Shown: in pieces, positions 47,718 to 61,000 of the stretch | Position numbering within the stretch: the stretch's first letter is position 1 | Layout: every line of letters starts with the position of its first letter | Assembly: GCF_001640805.2 (NCBI RefSeq) | Contig: NC_066852.1 | Location: 12,116,194-12,180,193 of the forward strand | Source: Lates calcarifer | Lineage: Eukaryota; Chordata; Actinopteri; Centropomidae | Direction of reading: 5' to 3' | Length of the DNA stretch: 64,000 bases | Notes under the pieces: generated by a model | What the model saw: the letters and a program-made list of their open reading frames with translations, nothing else | Told to the model about the DNA's origin: nothing | Databases searched by the model: none | Translations under genes and position numbers: made by a program

Positions 47718-50700
47718 GTAAGTATCTTTTTTTTTTTTAGGCCTAAACTGGACGCACGTTTCTCTCCTCTGTCTGTTTGTATGAGCTGTCGCAGCACTGC
47801 CGATTGAGGTTATCCAGATGCAGATGTGACACCACTGAGCTAAAAAGCCTAGAAACTGTTCGTGCGATGTGTAGATTCTTGTCATCAGCTGACATTTTTG
47901 GGCGTAGTTTTGTGAACCGAGGTTTAGTTTCTGAGTGGAATGCGGCGCCGTAGGAAACCTGCCGGGAATGGGTGGAGACGGCAAAACTTCGCTTTCAGCG
48001 TTTTCAGCCTCTACAAGAAGAGGAGCCTTGATATCCGAGGTGTTAAATGGACTTTACATTATTGTTTCGGCGGTGTGAGGAAGTGGTCCACAGATGTGGG
48101 TGTATGCTCTAGAAAACTTCATCTGATGGAAGCAGTAGCTTACACCATCCATGCACCCTTTCCAAACTCCCACCAGCTCTCAAATCAAAGTCTAAGGGTG
48201 CGAGTTTCTTCCCCAACATTGGATTTATTGTGATTTATTGTGTCATTAAGCACAACACAAAGTGTGACTTTGTGGCGACGCGTTGCCTCAGTCGCTGTAG
48301 GCGACAGGAGGTTTGGGAGGCGGGGGGGTCTGTTAGGGACCAGAGCAGGACACAGTTGACTCAGCACTGTTGTTTTAGTCACGTAGGAATTTATGACAAA
48401 TATTCAGACCCTGTCCTTTGACTGCACGTGTCACAGTCTGGCGCCCTATATTTTGCTCTGTCTGTCCTTAAAACAGGTGAAGTATGGGGGAAAAAAAGAA
48501 AAAGAAAAAACATAACTCTCCACAATGTATTGAAAGTTATATTTTTAAAATCAAATTGCACTGCATGTGCCTTGTTGCCTCTATAATAAGAAATAAACTG
48601 ATGTTTAGGTGATGTTTATTAACATTTTCGGAACATAATGCACTTCAAGCAGATTGAGCACTGAAAAAGTGCAGAAACTTTTATAAATTTGAGCTGGTTT
48701 TGTGATCGTTTGACACATGAAAACACAATTCTCTATGCAAGAGATGCTTTCTTTTGGGTAACTTAACCAAGCCGTACGACCTTGTTACTGACCTCTTCTG
48801 GTTAAAGTTTCAAGTGTGTTGCTCTGTTTTCACCTGTAACCACACCCAGCAGTGACTTAGGAGTGCACTGACCATGCCTTGAGTACACCTTGACATCATT
48901 GCAGCAAGGTGAAAATTTCAACAATCAGTAAAAAAAAAAAAAAACTCAGCTGCTATCAAGGTGTTCTTTATATGTGTGTGTTTTAGTTACTATTTAGGTA
49001 GAATTTTCTATTTCTCTGTGCCCCTGTCTTTTTAAATGTCTCCATTTGCATTTTCCTTGTGTCAGCCACATATATTTTTTTAACCACTTGAAGTCAGAAA
49101 TCTCCAAATCCTATGTGTAGGTTTGTAGGACAAGGACTGCTGATGCACACACAAATGTTTTTGCACACATGACTGATTATCATAGAGGACCATGAGTGGG
49201 TGGAGTGCTGGATTTCGTTTGGTAGGGAAGCTTGAGTGAATAATACAAACATGCTTAGAGCTAAAAACAAGAAAATCTTGTAAAGCCAATCCTGGACCTT
49301 TGGCTTCATGGGAAAATCTAACTTTTTTCCAAATAATGTGAGTCTGCTGTTTGTAAGAGGTCATGGCAGATTTTCATTCCTTTGATCAGTATTTAGTTTT
49401 CTCATTCAAGCCAGTGCGCTGCTCATTATGTATGCTCAGTGGCAAGTGTGAACTAGCTTTTTCATCCAACTGTGAAGACTGAACAGAGGAGAAAAAAGTC
49501 AACAGGACAAAGAGTTTATTTGGCAAACTGTTGTTTTGCCAACATATTTGTCTTAACAGACAGTTGGAAGTGAATTTAAATGACAGGGTTTAATGTCAAC
49601 GTACATGACTGAATGGTCTAAGAAAGATCTAGGGTTATAAGTGGAAACAACAACAACAAAAAAAAGGATGGATGGAAAAATACAGAAATAGCTTTGAGAA
49701 ATGGCATTAACATTTAAATTGTAACCTTTTCTTTTCTTGGAAATTACAGCAACATCTGGTAAAGATCAATTGTGGGAATGGGAATTAAGTTCTTCACTAG
49801 ATAATGGAAACCCAAAGGCATGTTGTTCAGCAGCTTTAATAACCCAATAACTCTTATGTAGGGAAAATACACAAACAACAAAACTCTTGATTGAAATATG
49901 ATATTTGTTCTGAGGGAAATAACTGAGATAACCACACATTCACAGTACTTCAGAGATTCATATGAAGCATCAGTATTTATTACAGAGCAATGACCTATAA
50001 CAAACAAATGGATCAACATTTCAAACTTAATATATGAGTGTATTAATTAATGAATAATCTGCCTCCTGTTTGAGTTGCTGGTCATTATCTCAGCTTAAAT
50101 TGTCTTTTCCTGTCTGTTACATCTCCTCACATGTGACCGAGTTAGGTTACACTTTATCAGCTATTAGCTCTGAGGAAACTGAGGGTTTGTGATCACCATA
50201 GGCTGCTAGAACTAAAGCAGAAGATCCTGTCCTTTTTAAAACCAAAGACATTTTTAATGAGCCAAATGACCAAATGTTTTATTGCAGCTGTCTATGACTT
50301 ATCCTTTGCTTTTATTGCCACTTCTCAAGTATTTAGATGCTACCAATAGCCTTTGGCTAGTAGAGTACAGTACAGGCGATGTACCTACCTAGTGTTCAGT
50401 ATTACCCCAGCCCTTACCTGCTTATTTCAAGTCAGGCTCTCCTGTAGTTTCTCTTGCGTGCAGCGGGCAAATGGGAAACATTTTTGACAGGCTCTTTTTT
50501 CATAACATGTTTTTTTGAATGCACCATAAAGTTACATGTGCAGACATTCACATCATTTCAGTAGGTTTTCGTCACTGTGAATTGTGACACAAATTGGCAG
50601 GTACTTTATTGAAAAGTTTCTAATTGGCTAACTAAGCATTTCATGTTGTGCTAAACTATAGAAAACAGATGTTGTTAGTAGAAGCACAACAAAGTAAGAT

Positions 50701-50961
50701 AAGATTGGCAATAATTTTGTAGTGAATCAGAAAGACACTTAGTTCATAGATAGCTGTAACAGTTTTTTTTCTTTTTCATGGAATCAAAAATCTGATTGAT
50801 GAGTGGTATCTGCTCTATTGTTTTTCTAGCTCAAACTTTTGCTGCTTTAAGCTGCAGGGTGCAGTCAATTTTTGGAGTCACTTTTTAGAATTTCAATGTG
50901 GTTCTTAGATGTTCCATTTTCATCTTCATTTCAAACTCTCTCTCCCTCACGTATGCATACG

Positions 50962-50969
<8 letters not shown>

Positions 50970-51006
<37 letters not shown>
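50970..51006. repeat. (CA)n microsatellite
   Basis: About 18 CA dinucleotides preceded by a short TC tract. Confidence 0.95.
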
Positions 51007-51011
<5 letters not shown>

Positions 51012-52059
51012 CCCTCCCCATTTCCTCATCGCCCAGGAAACCATTCAAAGACATCTACCCACATGCAATACAAAAGGGATCACACACACCTCTTTCTCTC
51101 CCTGCTAGCCTCGTCCTAGGCATCTCGAATTTCGCAGTCGATGACCTCATCAACAGGTAAACAGCACCAGGAGCCTGCAGAGTATGAAGGCTCTCTGTTT
51201 TTTTGTCATTTTAACAGTGATTTACATAGACATTACATAGTCTGTTGTTGACTTTGCTACTGAATTGTAACTGAGTTATACTTGAATGTCTCTTCCTGTG
51301 TGATATGTCGCTTTCTTTGAGGATTAGGTTCACCATAAGAGCCTGCTTGTGCTCTCAGGTTATTTCTTTAACTCCACAGCTTCTTCTTCAGGAACTGAAA
51401 CTACATCTCCAGACTAGACCAGTAACTTTTGTATGTCGACAGTGACTGCTAATGCTAGGAATGCTGGTACTGTATTATTACCTTTAGTACCACTGCAGCT
51501 ACAAAAACTCCTTCTTATATTACTAGTGCTGCTGCCATTACTGCTACATAGTGTAGCTAATGCAACTGTTGAAACTGCTTCTTTTACTGCTACTTTTACA
51601 AAGATTACTGCTACCATGCATGCTGCTGATACCAGATAATAAAAATACAGTTGAAAATGATAGTTGCTAACGGCCCACCCCAGCATAAACAAAACTGCTG
51701 TGAGCATAGACAGTTTACTGTAAACAGAATCTTCAATTAGACGATGTGAAGCCATTAAGGAATATATAGTAGGAGCAAAAGATCAAATGAATACAGCCCA
51801 AACCATAAACTTATTTTTTGAGGTACTGAAGTACCACGGATGTCAGGAATGTGACTTTAAATCTCTGCTGTGGTGTGTCTAAAGAGATTGTTCTCAGTTT
51901 AATATTTGTTTGATCAGTAGTTTTCTCATGCATGCCAGTGTGGCGCACCTTATCTGTGCTTAGTGGTGAGAAAGTGCCCACACTCTGGACTGTAAATGTA
52001 AATCTCCCTTTTCTTCTTGTCTTTGCACCAGGGTAACTGACACTTGTAACAACTGCACG

Positions 52060-55000
52060 ATGGCCAGTCCAGAAGATGTGATCGAGCCAGCGGCTCAGAG
52101 CTCGACAGCACAAAACCTGGGGAGAAGGCGTTTCTCACATGACATCCACAACCTTGGTTCAGATGAGTTAGACAGCCTCATGTCCAGCAGTGGTAAGAGA
52201 CACATTAAAACTAAAGTACGAGCTCCATTGACTGTATCTGTAGAATTTTATTAAAGCGCTCTAATCTTCCAAATAAAAGAGGGCCGTCCTTTCCTGGTGG
52301 TGCATCATCTTCCAGAAGTAAAGGAAAAGGGTATACCTTTCTTACTGCCTGGTGTCCCTATTATATGCAAAGTGGACAACACAGAGAAATACACCACTCG
52401 CTCAAAGGTACATTTTTAAAAATTTTATTCGGAATAGCATTTACATTTGTTCTTTTCGTGGTTGTTGATAGAAGGTTTCAGAGGAGCTTCAAGTCAAAGC
52501 ACACACACATACACACAGATTCATCTTAAACTAGTCCCTCTCAAAAATGATTGAACATCTTATAGACCAACTGATCAGACCAGCGCATGATCACTTCAGC
52601 ATTATTTTCAAGCTTGACTCAAACACCCGTAATCTAAACTTGTCTGTGCTTAACGTGACTGTCCCTGTAAGATGTGGTTATTGGACTACTGTGTGGGTGT
52701 GGGAACTTTGAACCAGCAGGCCCAAGTGTTATATTAGTCTACTGTTGTTCACATAGAGAGGTAGGCCGGAAATTATATGTTGAGCTGCTTTGCATTGAGT
52801 GTAGCTGCAATGTTAGTGTTGAACAGGTGAGTATAGCGTTGAGAGTGTTTGAGGAAGTGGGTGTTTCTGGGATGCCTGGCTTTACTGCCACAGCCTCCAG
52901 GAGCCATTGGGGACCTCATCTAACAAATACTGGGAGCTTGTTTTACTGCTGTCACACATCTATGGACCCAGAGAAGCACCACATGTTGCATTTTGTGCAA
53001 AGTAACCCACTAAAAAAAGTGTTGGTAACAGTTGAGATATATATTGGTGGCTCAGTCAGTTTGCATATTATCTCCATGTCTTAGTATACTCATGCTCTGA
53101 TTTTCCTCCCACTGTCCAAAGACATGGGTCAAGTAAAATGGAAACTCAAAACATGTTTTATTCAGGGCCACATGGTAACCATATTGTCAAAACATTATTA
53201 CCAAAACTATTCTGTTTACACATCCATTAGATCTGGAAGAGCTACTTTCTGGTTTTAACTTTGATCTGCTTTTCATACTATATGCAGTTTTACAGTGCAG
53301 TGGACAACTATAATTGACACTTTGGGTGTTACCCAGATCTCAGCAACAAAATGTATGAGACAGATGTCACCATAATTGATAAGAGGGAAGGACAAAAATG
53401 ATAAAAATAAGACCCAGGTTGTTCTAAAAGGATTATTCAAATGGTTATTTGCGACTATTTGTCACTAGTAAAGTAAGAATTTGTGTGATAAAGTCAAAAC
53501 TTCAGTAGATAATAAATGCTGTTCTGTCATTCTTTTTTTTCAGTATTTGATTTCCATCATTTTATACCATCATGCTTATGTGCATCATTTCAATACTGTC
53601 CCTGCAGGTCCGTGTAGGCACCCTGTACACTGTGCAGCTAACACATGGTCCTTTCCACTGGACGGTGAAGAGGAAGTACAAGCACTTTCAGGAGCTGCAT
53701 CGAGACCTTTACAAGCACAGGATGATGATTCACTTGCTGCCCCTGGGAAGGTCAGTGTACCAAGCTGCTCATCTTAATCATGCAAATCAACCTCTCGTTC
53801 TGAGAGATGTGCTGTCGAAATGTGAGCGAGGGGTGCCTTTGAGTTTATGCTGACCGATTGCTCAAGCACTGAGTATTTTGAATATTCAAATTTCTCTCAA
53901 AGATTTGCAAAGGAGAGGCAGCAGCTGAGAGCCATGTCAGAGGAAATGCCCAGTCTGCATGGGACTGAACGGACCAGAAGGACCTCCAGCAAAATGGTAT
54001 CAAACAGTCAGATACATGTACAGTATGTCCAGTATCTCCTTTGAATGCACACACACGATATGTCAAAAATTGTGACGAGGTTTTAAATGTATTTTATTTG
54101 AAGAACACTGGTGTTCTCTTTAAACAGATAAGGATAAATAAATAAGATAAGGGCTCTTGTTTTTTCTGTGTTGGTTGGAGCTGGAGTTGGCCTGATTAGT
54201 TTATTCACTCTGTAAATTTTGTACATATTGATCGACCTAATAACATAGCATTCGGATATTCTATCAATATCACAAGGAAATATTATTTTGGGGGCTAAAA
54301 CATTTTTATGGTTTTCACACCAAACAATTATTGTAAATCAGAAACATATTGTTGCAAATTTGCTCTATAAAACAAAAATGTTTTTAAAAATTCATACAGT
54401 TGCAGGCAAACTCACTGAACCACATGCAAGACTTTGTCACTCTCGCTGCTATGTGCCAAGGTGCATTTAAAGATTGGATCACTTCCTTACCTCCTTCTCT
54501 ACCACAGAAATACCTTGAGGAGTACCTGAATGGTCTGCTAGAGAATGCATTCTGCAGGAATGATCACAGCATGGTAACAGCTATGAAACACAAACGTATG
54601 CAACACACATACAAAGTGGCTGTCATGCAGCATGTTTACATTGTCTCTTGGGGGTTTTTTTTCAGCTGGAATTCCTCTCCGTCAGTGCTCTCTCCTTCGT
54701 CACTGATCTTGGACCCAAAGGCTTGTAAGCAAACCTCCTGAGAGTGTGTGAAATACACGGAAAAGTTGAGAAATGTTGATGATAGAGGTTTATTGTGAAA
54801 CATCTGTCAACTTGTCTCAGGGAGGGGCCCATCATCAAAAGGTCAGGGGGTCACCGGATCCAAGGCCTGAACTGCATCGGTCATCATCAGTTCTGTTTCC
54901 GCTGGTCTCGCCGCTGGCTGGTGGTGAAAGACTCCTTCCTGCTGTACATGAGTCGAGACAACGGTTGCATCAACTTTGTGTTGCTGTTTGACCCAGAGTT

Positions 55001-58000
55001 CAAAGTGAAAGTAGGCCGTGCTTACACAGACACTAAATATGGAGTCTGCATCGAGAACTTCACTCGGTAGGTCGGCTATGTGTTTGATTATAGTATGACA
55101 GTAGACGTCTGTGGTTATGCTTTGGTTGCAATACACAAATTGCCTGTTTGTTTTTGTTTAGGAGCCTGATCATCAAATGCTGCAGTTACAGACAGTCTCA
55201 CTGGTGGAGTCATGAAATCAACCGGCTGGCAGAATCCTGTGACTTTCTCAAAATGCAACGTTTTGATGGGTTTGCTCCACCACGCGAGAGCACGCTCACT
55301 AAATGGTCAGATATGCAGTCTACCTTAGATTTACAACTACCTGTCTTCAGTTGTCGTCCTTATTTCCTAAACTTGGCGGTTTATTGGTATTGTTTGAAGG
55401 TTTGTGAATGGAAGCAACTACTTTGCGGACCTGGCTGATGCTCTCGAACAAGCCAAGGATGAAATCTTCATCACAGATTGGTGGTAAGTAACAGCAAGAT
55501 CTGGTGATGATGCTTCATTTTCTCAAAAAGAAACTTCTGCGTAACCGCACCATTCAAGTATTTTAGCTACAGATGAAGCATATTTCTAATGTGAATAAGT
55601 GTTACATGTCTTTTTTCTCAGGCTCAGCCCTGAAGTGTTCCTCAAGAGACCAGCAACTGATAACTACTGGCGCCTGGATGAGATACTCAAACGCAAAGCA
55701 GTAGGGATTCTCTCTGTCTTGTTCTTCTCTTTTTAAGAATTGAAATGATTTTCAAATTTCACATCCTGTTTTTTCAAATGGTGTCGCCCCTCTTTGAACC
55801 TTTTCCCTCAGGAACAAGGAGTCAAAGTGTGTGTTCTTCTGTACAAAGAGGTAGGGATGGCGCTTGGCATCAATAGCGAGCACAGCAAGAGGACTCTTAT
55901 GAATATGCACCCAAACATCAAGGTCTGTCACCTCTTTGCATAATTTTAATGGCTACATAATCACCCAGAGGCCTCATCTCATGTTTTAACCTCAATTTTT
56001 GCATCCATCAGGTAATGCGACACCCTGACCATGTGTCGTCTGTGGTGTTCTTTTGGGCTCACCATGAAAAAATGGTGGCCATTGACCAAACAGTAGCCTT
56101 TGTCGGGGGGATAGACCTGGCGTTTGGAAGGTGGGATGACAGCCAGTACCGGCTGACTGACCTGGGTTTGACAGAGACGTCCATCAGTGCTGCTGAGGGG
56201 GAGCCAAAGGGAGATACAGTAGTAAGAACATGTTGAGAATTTCTTTTTAGCTTCTTGATTGCAGTTAATCAAACATTAATATGTTTACCATACTTCAAGA
56301 ACCAGTGTGTTTTCACAGATGCCAACTAATGTCTCTGTTAACCAGGATAATGGTGTGGCTGATGGTCCAAAACCTTCTGAACCAGATAAGCCAGCAGAGC
56401 AGGGCCCTGATGACCTGACTAGCAACACTAAACTGTGGCTTGGCAAAGACTACAGCAACTTTATCATGAAAGACTGGGTCCAACTGGACAAACCGTTTGA
56501 AGGTACATTACCTAATCTCACACATACACATGCAAACACACTGAGAGTCTCTGAGCAAGGAGCTGGAAGGATTTCTTTTTATATTTTTTCAGATAATGTC
56601 GATCGCACTCAAGTTCCTCGCATGCCGTGGCGTGATCTGTCTGCAGCTATTCACGGCAGAGCTGCCAGAGATGTAGCCCGCCATTTCATCCAGCGCTGGA
56701 ACTTCACCAAGGTCAGACTCGAAGGAAGGTTCTGTCTTTTTAAAGCTACTTGGGTTTTATTGTTATAGTTTTGACCTGAATATCTGTAGGTTCGCATAAT
56801 TTCGTAGATATCCTAATCATTTCAGAAACTGCTTTGCTGGAATCAGCTTTATAAATGAATTTACAGATATATAATCTATCTGAGACTTGTGTTGCTGTGG
56901 CCTTACTAAAGTTTTTAGGCTGTTTTCCACAATATCTACTATGTTATGTGAGTAACAGGGAAATATGACTCAGAAAGTATGTAGTAATAGCACAACTAAC
57001 AGGAAGAGCAAATTTCTGGCTTCTGCTCATTTGCTTTGTCTTCTCTAGATCTTCAAAAACAAGTACAAGGACGACTTCTACCCATACCTTCTTCCCAAGT
57101 CTCAGTGTACCGCTGACTCACTCTCATTCATGGTGCCTGGGTCCAAGAAAGCCAAAGTGCAGGTATTAATACACACACAGTTATCACAGATGATGTCAGT
57201 ATCTTTGCAACACCTGTGCAAAAAGTTGTGTGGGTGGATAATGTGAATGCTATGTAACTTACAGTCTGCCCCCTGAACAAGACAGGGAGTTGCCATATTT
57301 CAGTTTTAACAAATGCACAACATAGACTTACAATAAACACAAACAAGGGACGGTGTGTAACAGTGCAGAAGAAACATTACTACTCTCAACTTGTCACTGT
57401 ACAATTTTATTCCCTTTCATTCAATGAACTCCCATCACTGCCAGGTTCAGTTATCTGGGTAATGCAGTTCTTTTCGGCCTTCAGTCTCAATACAAAGACT
57501 ACTCCAATGAGACGGTAGCGTTCCAGAGAAATCAGACTTTTCTATTCACAATGGGTGGCATTTCTACTGGAGAACAGTGGGCAGTTGTAAAGAGTTGTAT
57601 TGAAGAGAATATCAGAAATAGGCTTCACACTAACACCAGCCAGAAAGATCAACCCCAGGTGCTTTATATCTGTGATAACACAGAAAACTAACAGAGTAGT
57701 TATAGTATGACTTAATGTGTATGTGGGAAAAAGATGTTTGTGTCACACAAGCCACAAGTTCCATTGGTATCTTTAAAGAGGCCTCATAAAAGAAACCATG
57801 CTTCTGATCATCTCCATATTAATGTAGAGAAATTAGTGAAACAACTGTAATTACTACAAACAAACAAGACCAATGCCAAAAAGACTGAAGGCCCCTACTG
57901 GCCTCTACTCTGCATTTTCCATCGTGTGACACCAAGTTGGACCTAGCGGGAAATCAGAGGGATTTATTTACAGTACAACAAAGAGACACTGTTCTGGCGT

Positions 58001-61000
58001 TTGAAATGCAGCTAAAGTATTCAGAGTTGTTTCGCAGTGGCAGATGGTGGAACAAGAGTAAAGCCTGTGGAACAAAATCACTTCCAACATGTTTATCCTG
58101 TTCAGTAAAGCCAAAGAAAACAAATGTACTGCCAGGGACAGGGAGAGGAGGAACGAGTGGAAGCATCTTATTTGCAACAGGCTTCATGGGAATTGTGGTC
58201 CCGATTGTGAAAAACACTAGCATTAGCAAGACAACTGACAAGAGATGAAAGCTGTCATTCTTTGTTGTAATTTAATATGAAAGTGATGCTAACAATGCTA
58301 CATGTAGCAATTTTTGTCCACTAGGGGACAGAATAATTGCGAAATAAGGTGACAAACACGGACCTGACATTGTAGCAGTGTAACACTGAGCTAAAGTGAA
58401 GGTAAAATAGTGTATTTCACATTTTTAGTCCATCACAGTGATAAACATTTTCTTACTATCAGCAAAACTATTGTCACTCAGCATCATGTGTCGTGGTTTT
58501 GAGGTGTTCAGGCAGCAAGTGTCTGGTAACAACAGATTTTGCTGTCCGTATTTTCTTATTGTATTGAGGGCGGTGGCCTGTAACTCTAACCCTTGCTCCT
58601 CTCTGTGCTGTAGCTTTCCGATGAGCTTGTGTTGCTCCCTTATTCAGATTTCAGGGGCAGCGTGTTGACAGGTTTGATCCCTTTTTGTGAGTGTTGTGTT
58701 GAAGCTGCACTAACAAACTGAAATGACAAATAAAAATGAATGCAGCAGTTTCTGTTCCCCGTAGGCTTAGTTACAAATGCAAGAAATAAACAACACTTGG
58801 ATGCTTAAATTTACTGAATGACACCAAGTTAAGAAAGAAAACACTCTTTAAGATTGCAGTGTGCATACCTTAGTGACAAACAATGGTGGCAGAAGTTTTG
58901 CAGTAATTGCATAAATGTGGATCTTTCCTCTGAAAAATAGACTACACAAAATGTATACAAGGACAATTTTTCTGTGTCATTTTCTCAGGTGTTGCGCTCT
59001 GCCGATCGTTGGTCCACTGGAACCTGCGAGAGCTCGATTCTAAAAGCCTACATCAACACCATCGAGAAGAGTGAGCACTACATCTACATTGAGGTAATGC
59101 AGGAAAGCCCCAGGTATTTACAGACAAAATGACTATCTGTGCTTTTTAATGAGTTATTTTACATCTGAGCATTTAAACAGACAAACCGTTTTGCAATCAA
59201 TGTTGTTTATTTGAGAGATGCAGTGCATTTGTTTCATTCATACCAATTGCTGATCTGTTTTTGAAGTATATATTAGCCGTCCTTTATTTTTGATGTTTTT
59301 GCCTGAGATTCTTACTTACATACCATTTGACACATTAATTTCACATTGCTGAGAGATTCTTTGGCCGATGTGTGTCTAATCGTGAGGTTTCATGAGCCTG
59401 AATTCAGTCACAGCTCGCTCCCTTCCTTGCCAGCTACCTACCTATGTTAGCTCTAACCTCATACTAAGCCACCATCTGCCTTCTCTCTGCCCTCAGAACC
59501 AGTTCTTCATCAGCTGCACTGACGGGAAGACCGTCCATAATGGGATCGGTGATGCAATTGTGGAGCGAATCCTGCGTGCACACAGGTCTGGTTGGAGTGA
59601 ACTGCCTGCCAGATTTATGTGGCGCTTCATTAATTTTTTTTATCCACACATTCTTGAACCTTGTAGTTACAAAGCAGCTTTTCATGAAATCTGTGCTCAA
59701 GGTTGGATTAAGACATGTTAAACCAAACATAGCAAAGAGTGCATTTCATTGAACAGTGCACTGAACTGTACTAATGCTTAAACTGTAAAGTTGTGTACAA
59801 TGTGCTTGTTGGCATTGTGTCTTACTGCAGAGAGCAGAAGAAGTACAGAGTGTTTGTGGTGATTCCTCTGCTTCCTGGATTTGAGGGAGACATCAGTGCA
59901 GGTGGTGGAAATGCCATCCAAGCTATTCTGCACTTCACTTACAGGTGAGAGCCTCTTCCTCCTATTATTATTCTGCACTCAGCCCATAAACCAGAACAAG
60001 CACTGTAACTTACAACAACCACAGGAAAACACCACCTCTGAACTTACACTGGACTCTGAGACATTTCCAATCTGTTGAGTTGATATGGATTTTTCTTATT
60101 TGTGCTAAAATGATGGAGATTATAGGTTCCATGCCCTCAAGACCTTTCTATGACTGTGTCTCTAAAACAGCTTCAACAAAAACTGAACATTAAAACCATC
60201 ATGAAAGTAGAATTTATTGCAGGACTGCATTAGTTTTATAGCTTTACTAAAACTGGAAATTTGAAATTAGAAAATGTCCCATTCCTTCCTTTGACTGCTA
60301 TTCATTACAAGATATATGTCATTTCTATTTTTTTTTTTTTTTAATAAAAGTGGGTAAGATCATTAAAATATTTCATAATGTAATTTGATGATTGGATGCT
60401 GTTTAATAGCACAATGGAAGGGTTTCAATCAGCCACAAGTATAACTGGAGAGAAGCTTACTGCTTTTGTTTTATCATTATAACCAAGTGATTTATCAGAT
60501 TAAAGCTGCATCACAGCAAGTGATAATGCATCATAAGTCTAGTCAGCATGTTGTTATTGATGGAATTATTATTGTTCTATATTGTGTTAATTGCTTAATT
60601 TAATGCAACTCTAATTTCCTAGGACCATGTGCCGAGGGGAACACTCCATCCTGTCAAGGCTTAGTGAAGGTGAGTCACTTATCTGCAAATTAAATTAATC
60701 TCAAAAATCCACCTGCCATCACTCAACTCTCACCTGTTTCCTCTCTAACATGGCTTTCTTTCTTTCTCCTTGTGTCGCTCCCTTAAACTGAAGCTACTGG
60801 TACTAGGTATCTGCCCACCAGTCTCCATTTTCATCCTTGACTTGTCCATCTTCTTTTTACAAACACGTTAAAAGCCCATATGGCTGTGTGAGTTAAATCT
60901 TGACTGTGTTTGTACATCATCCCTTGTGAGTAAAGTCAGTTTGGTTTGCTCCCAGTTGAAGACAAGTGGAGCGAGTACATCACCCTCTGTGGCCTGAGAA

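Larger units (their letters stand above)
45591..52059. other. Region between the chrne ghost exon and the pld2 start codon
   Basis: Probably includes the pld2 promoter, 5'UTR exon(s) and first intron. AT-rich with a GC-richer part at about 47200-47960. Long open frames here (for example 47460-47984 minus, 47940-48233 plus) have no recognisable domains. Confidence 0.55.

Noticed and set aside
47460..47984. 174-codon minus-strand open frame
   Set aside because: GC-richer promoter-like region; the translation has no domain and overlaps the likely pld2 first exon on the other strand.
57937..58248. 103-codon open frame in pld2 intron 15 (and overlapping minus frame)
   Set aside because: No protein similarity recognised and no splice signals that keep the pld2 frame; exon 15 joins exon 16 directly in phase 0.
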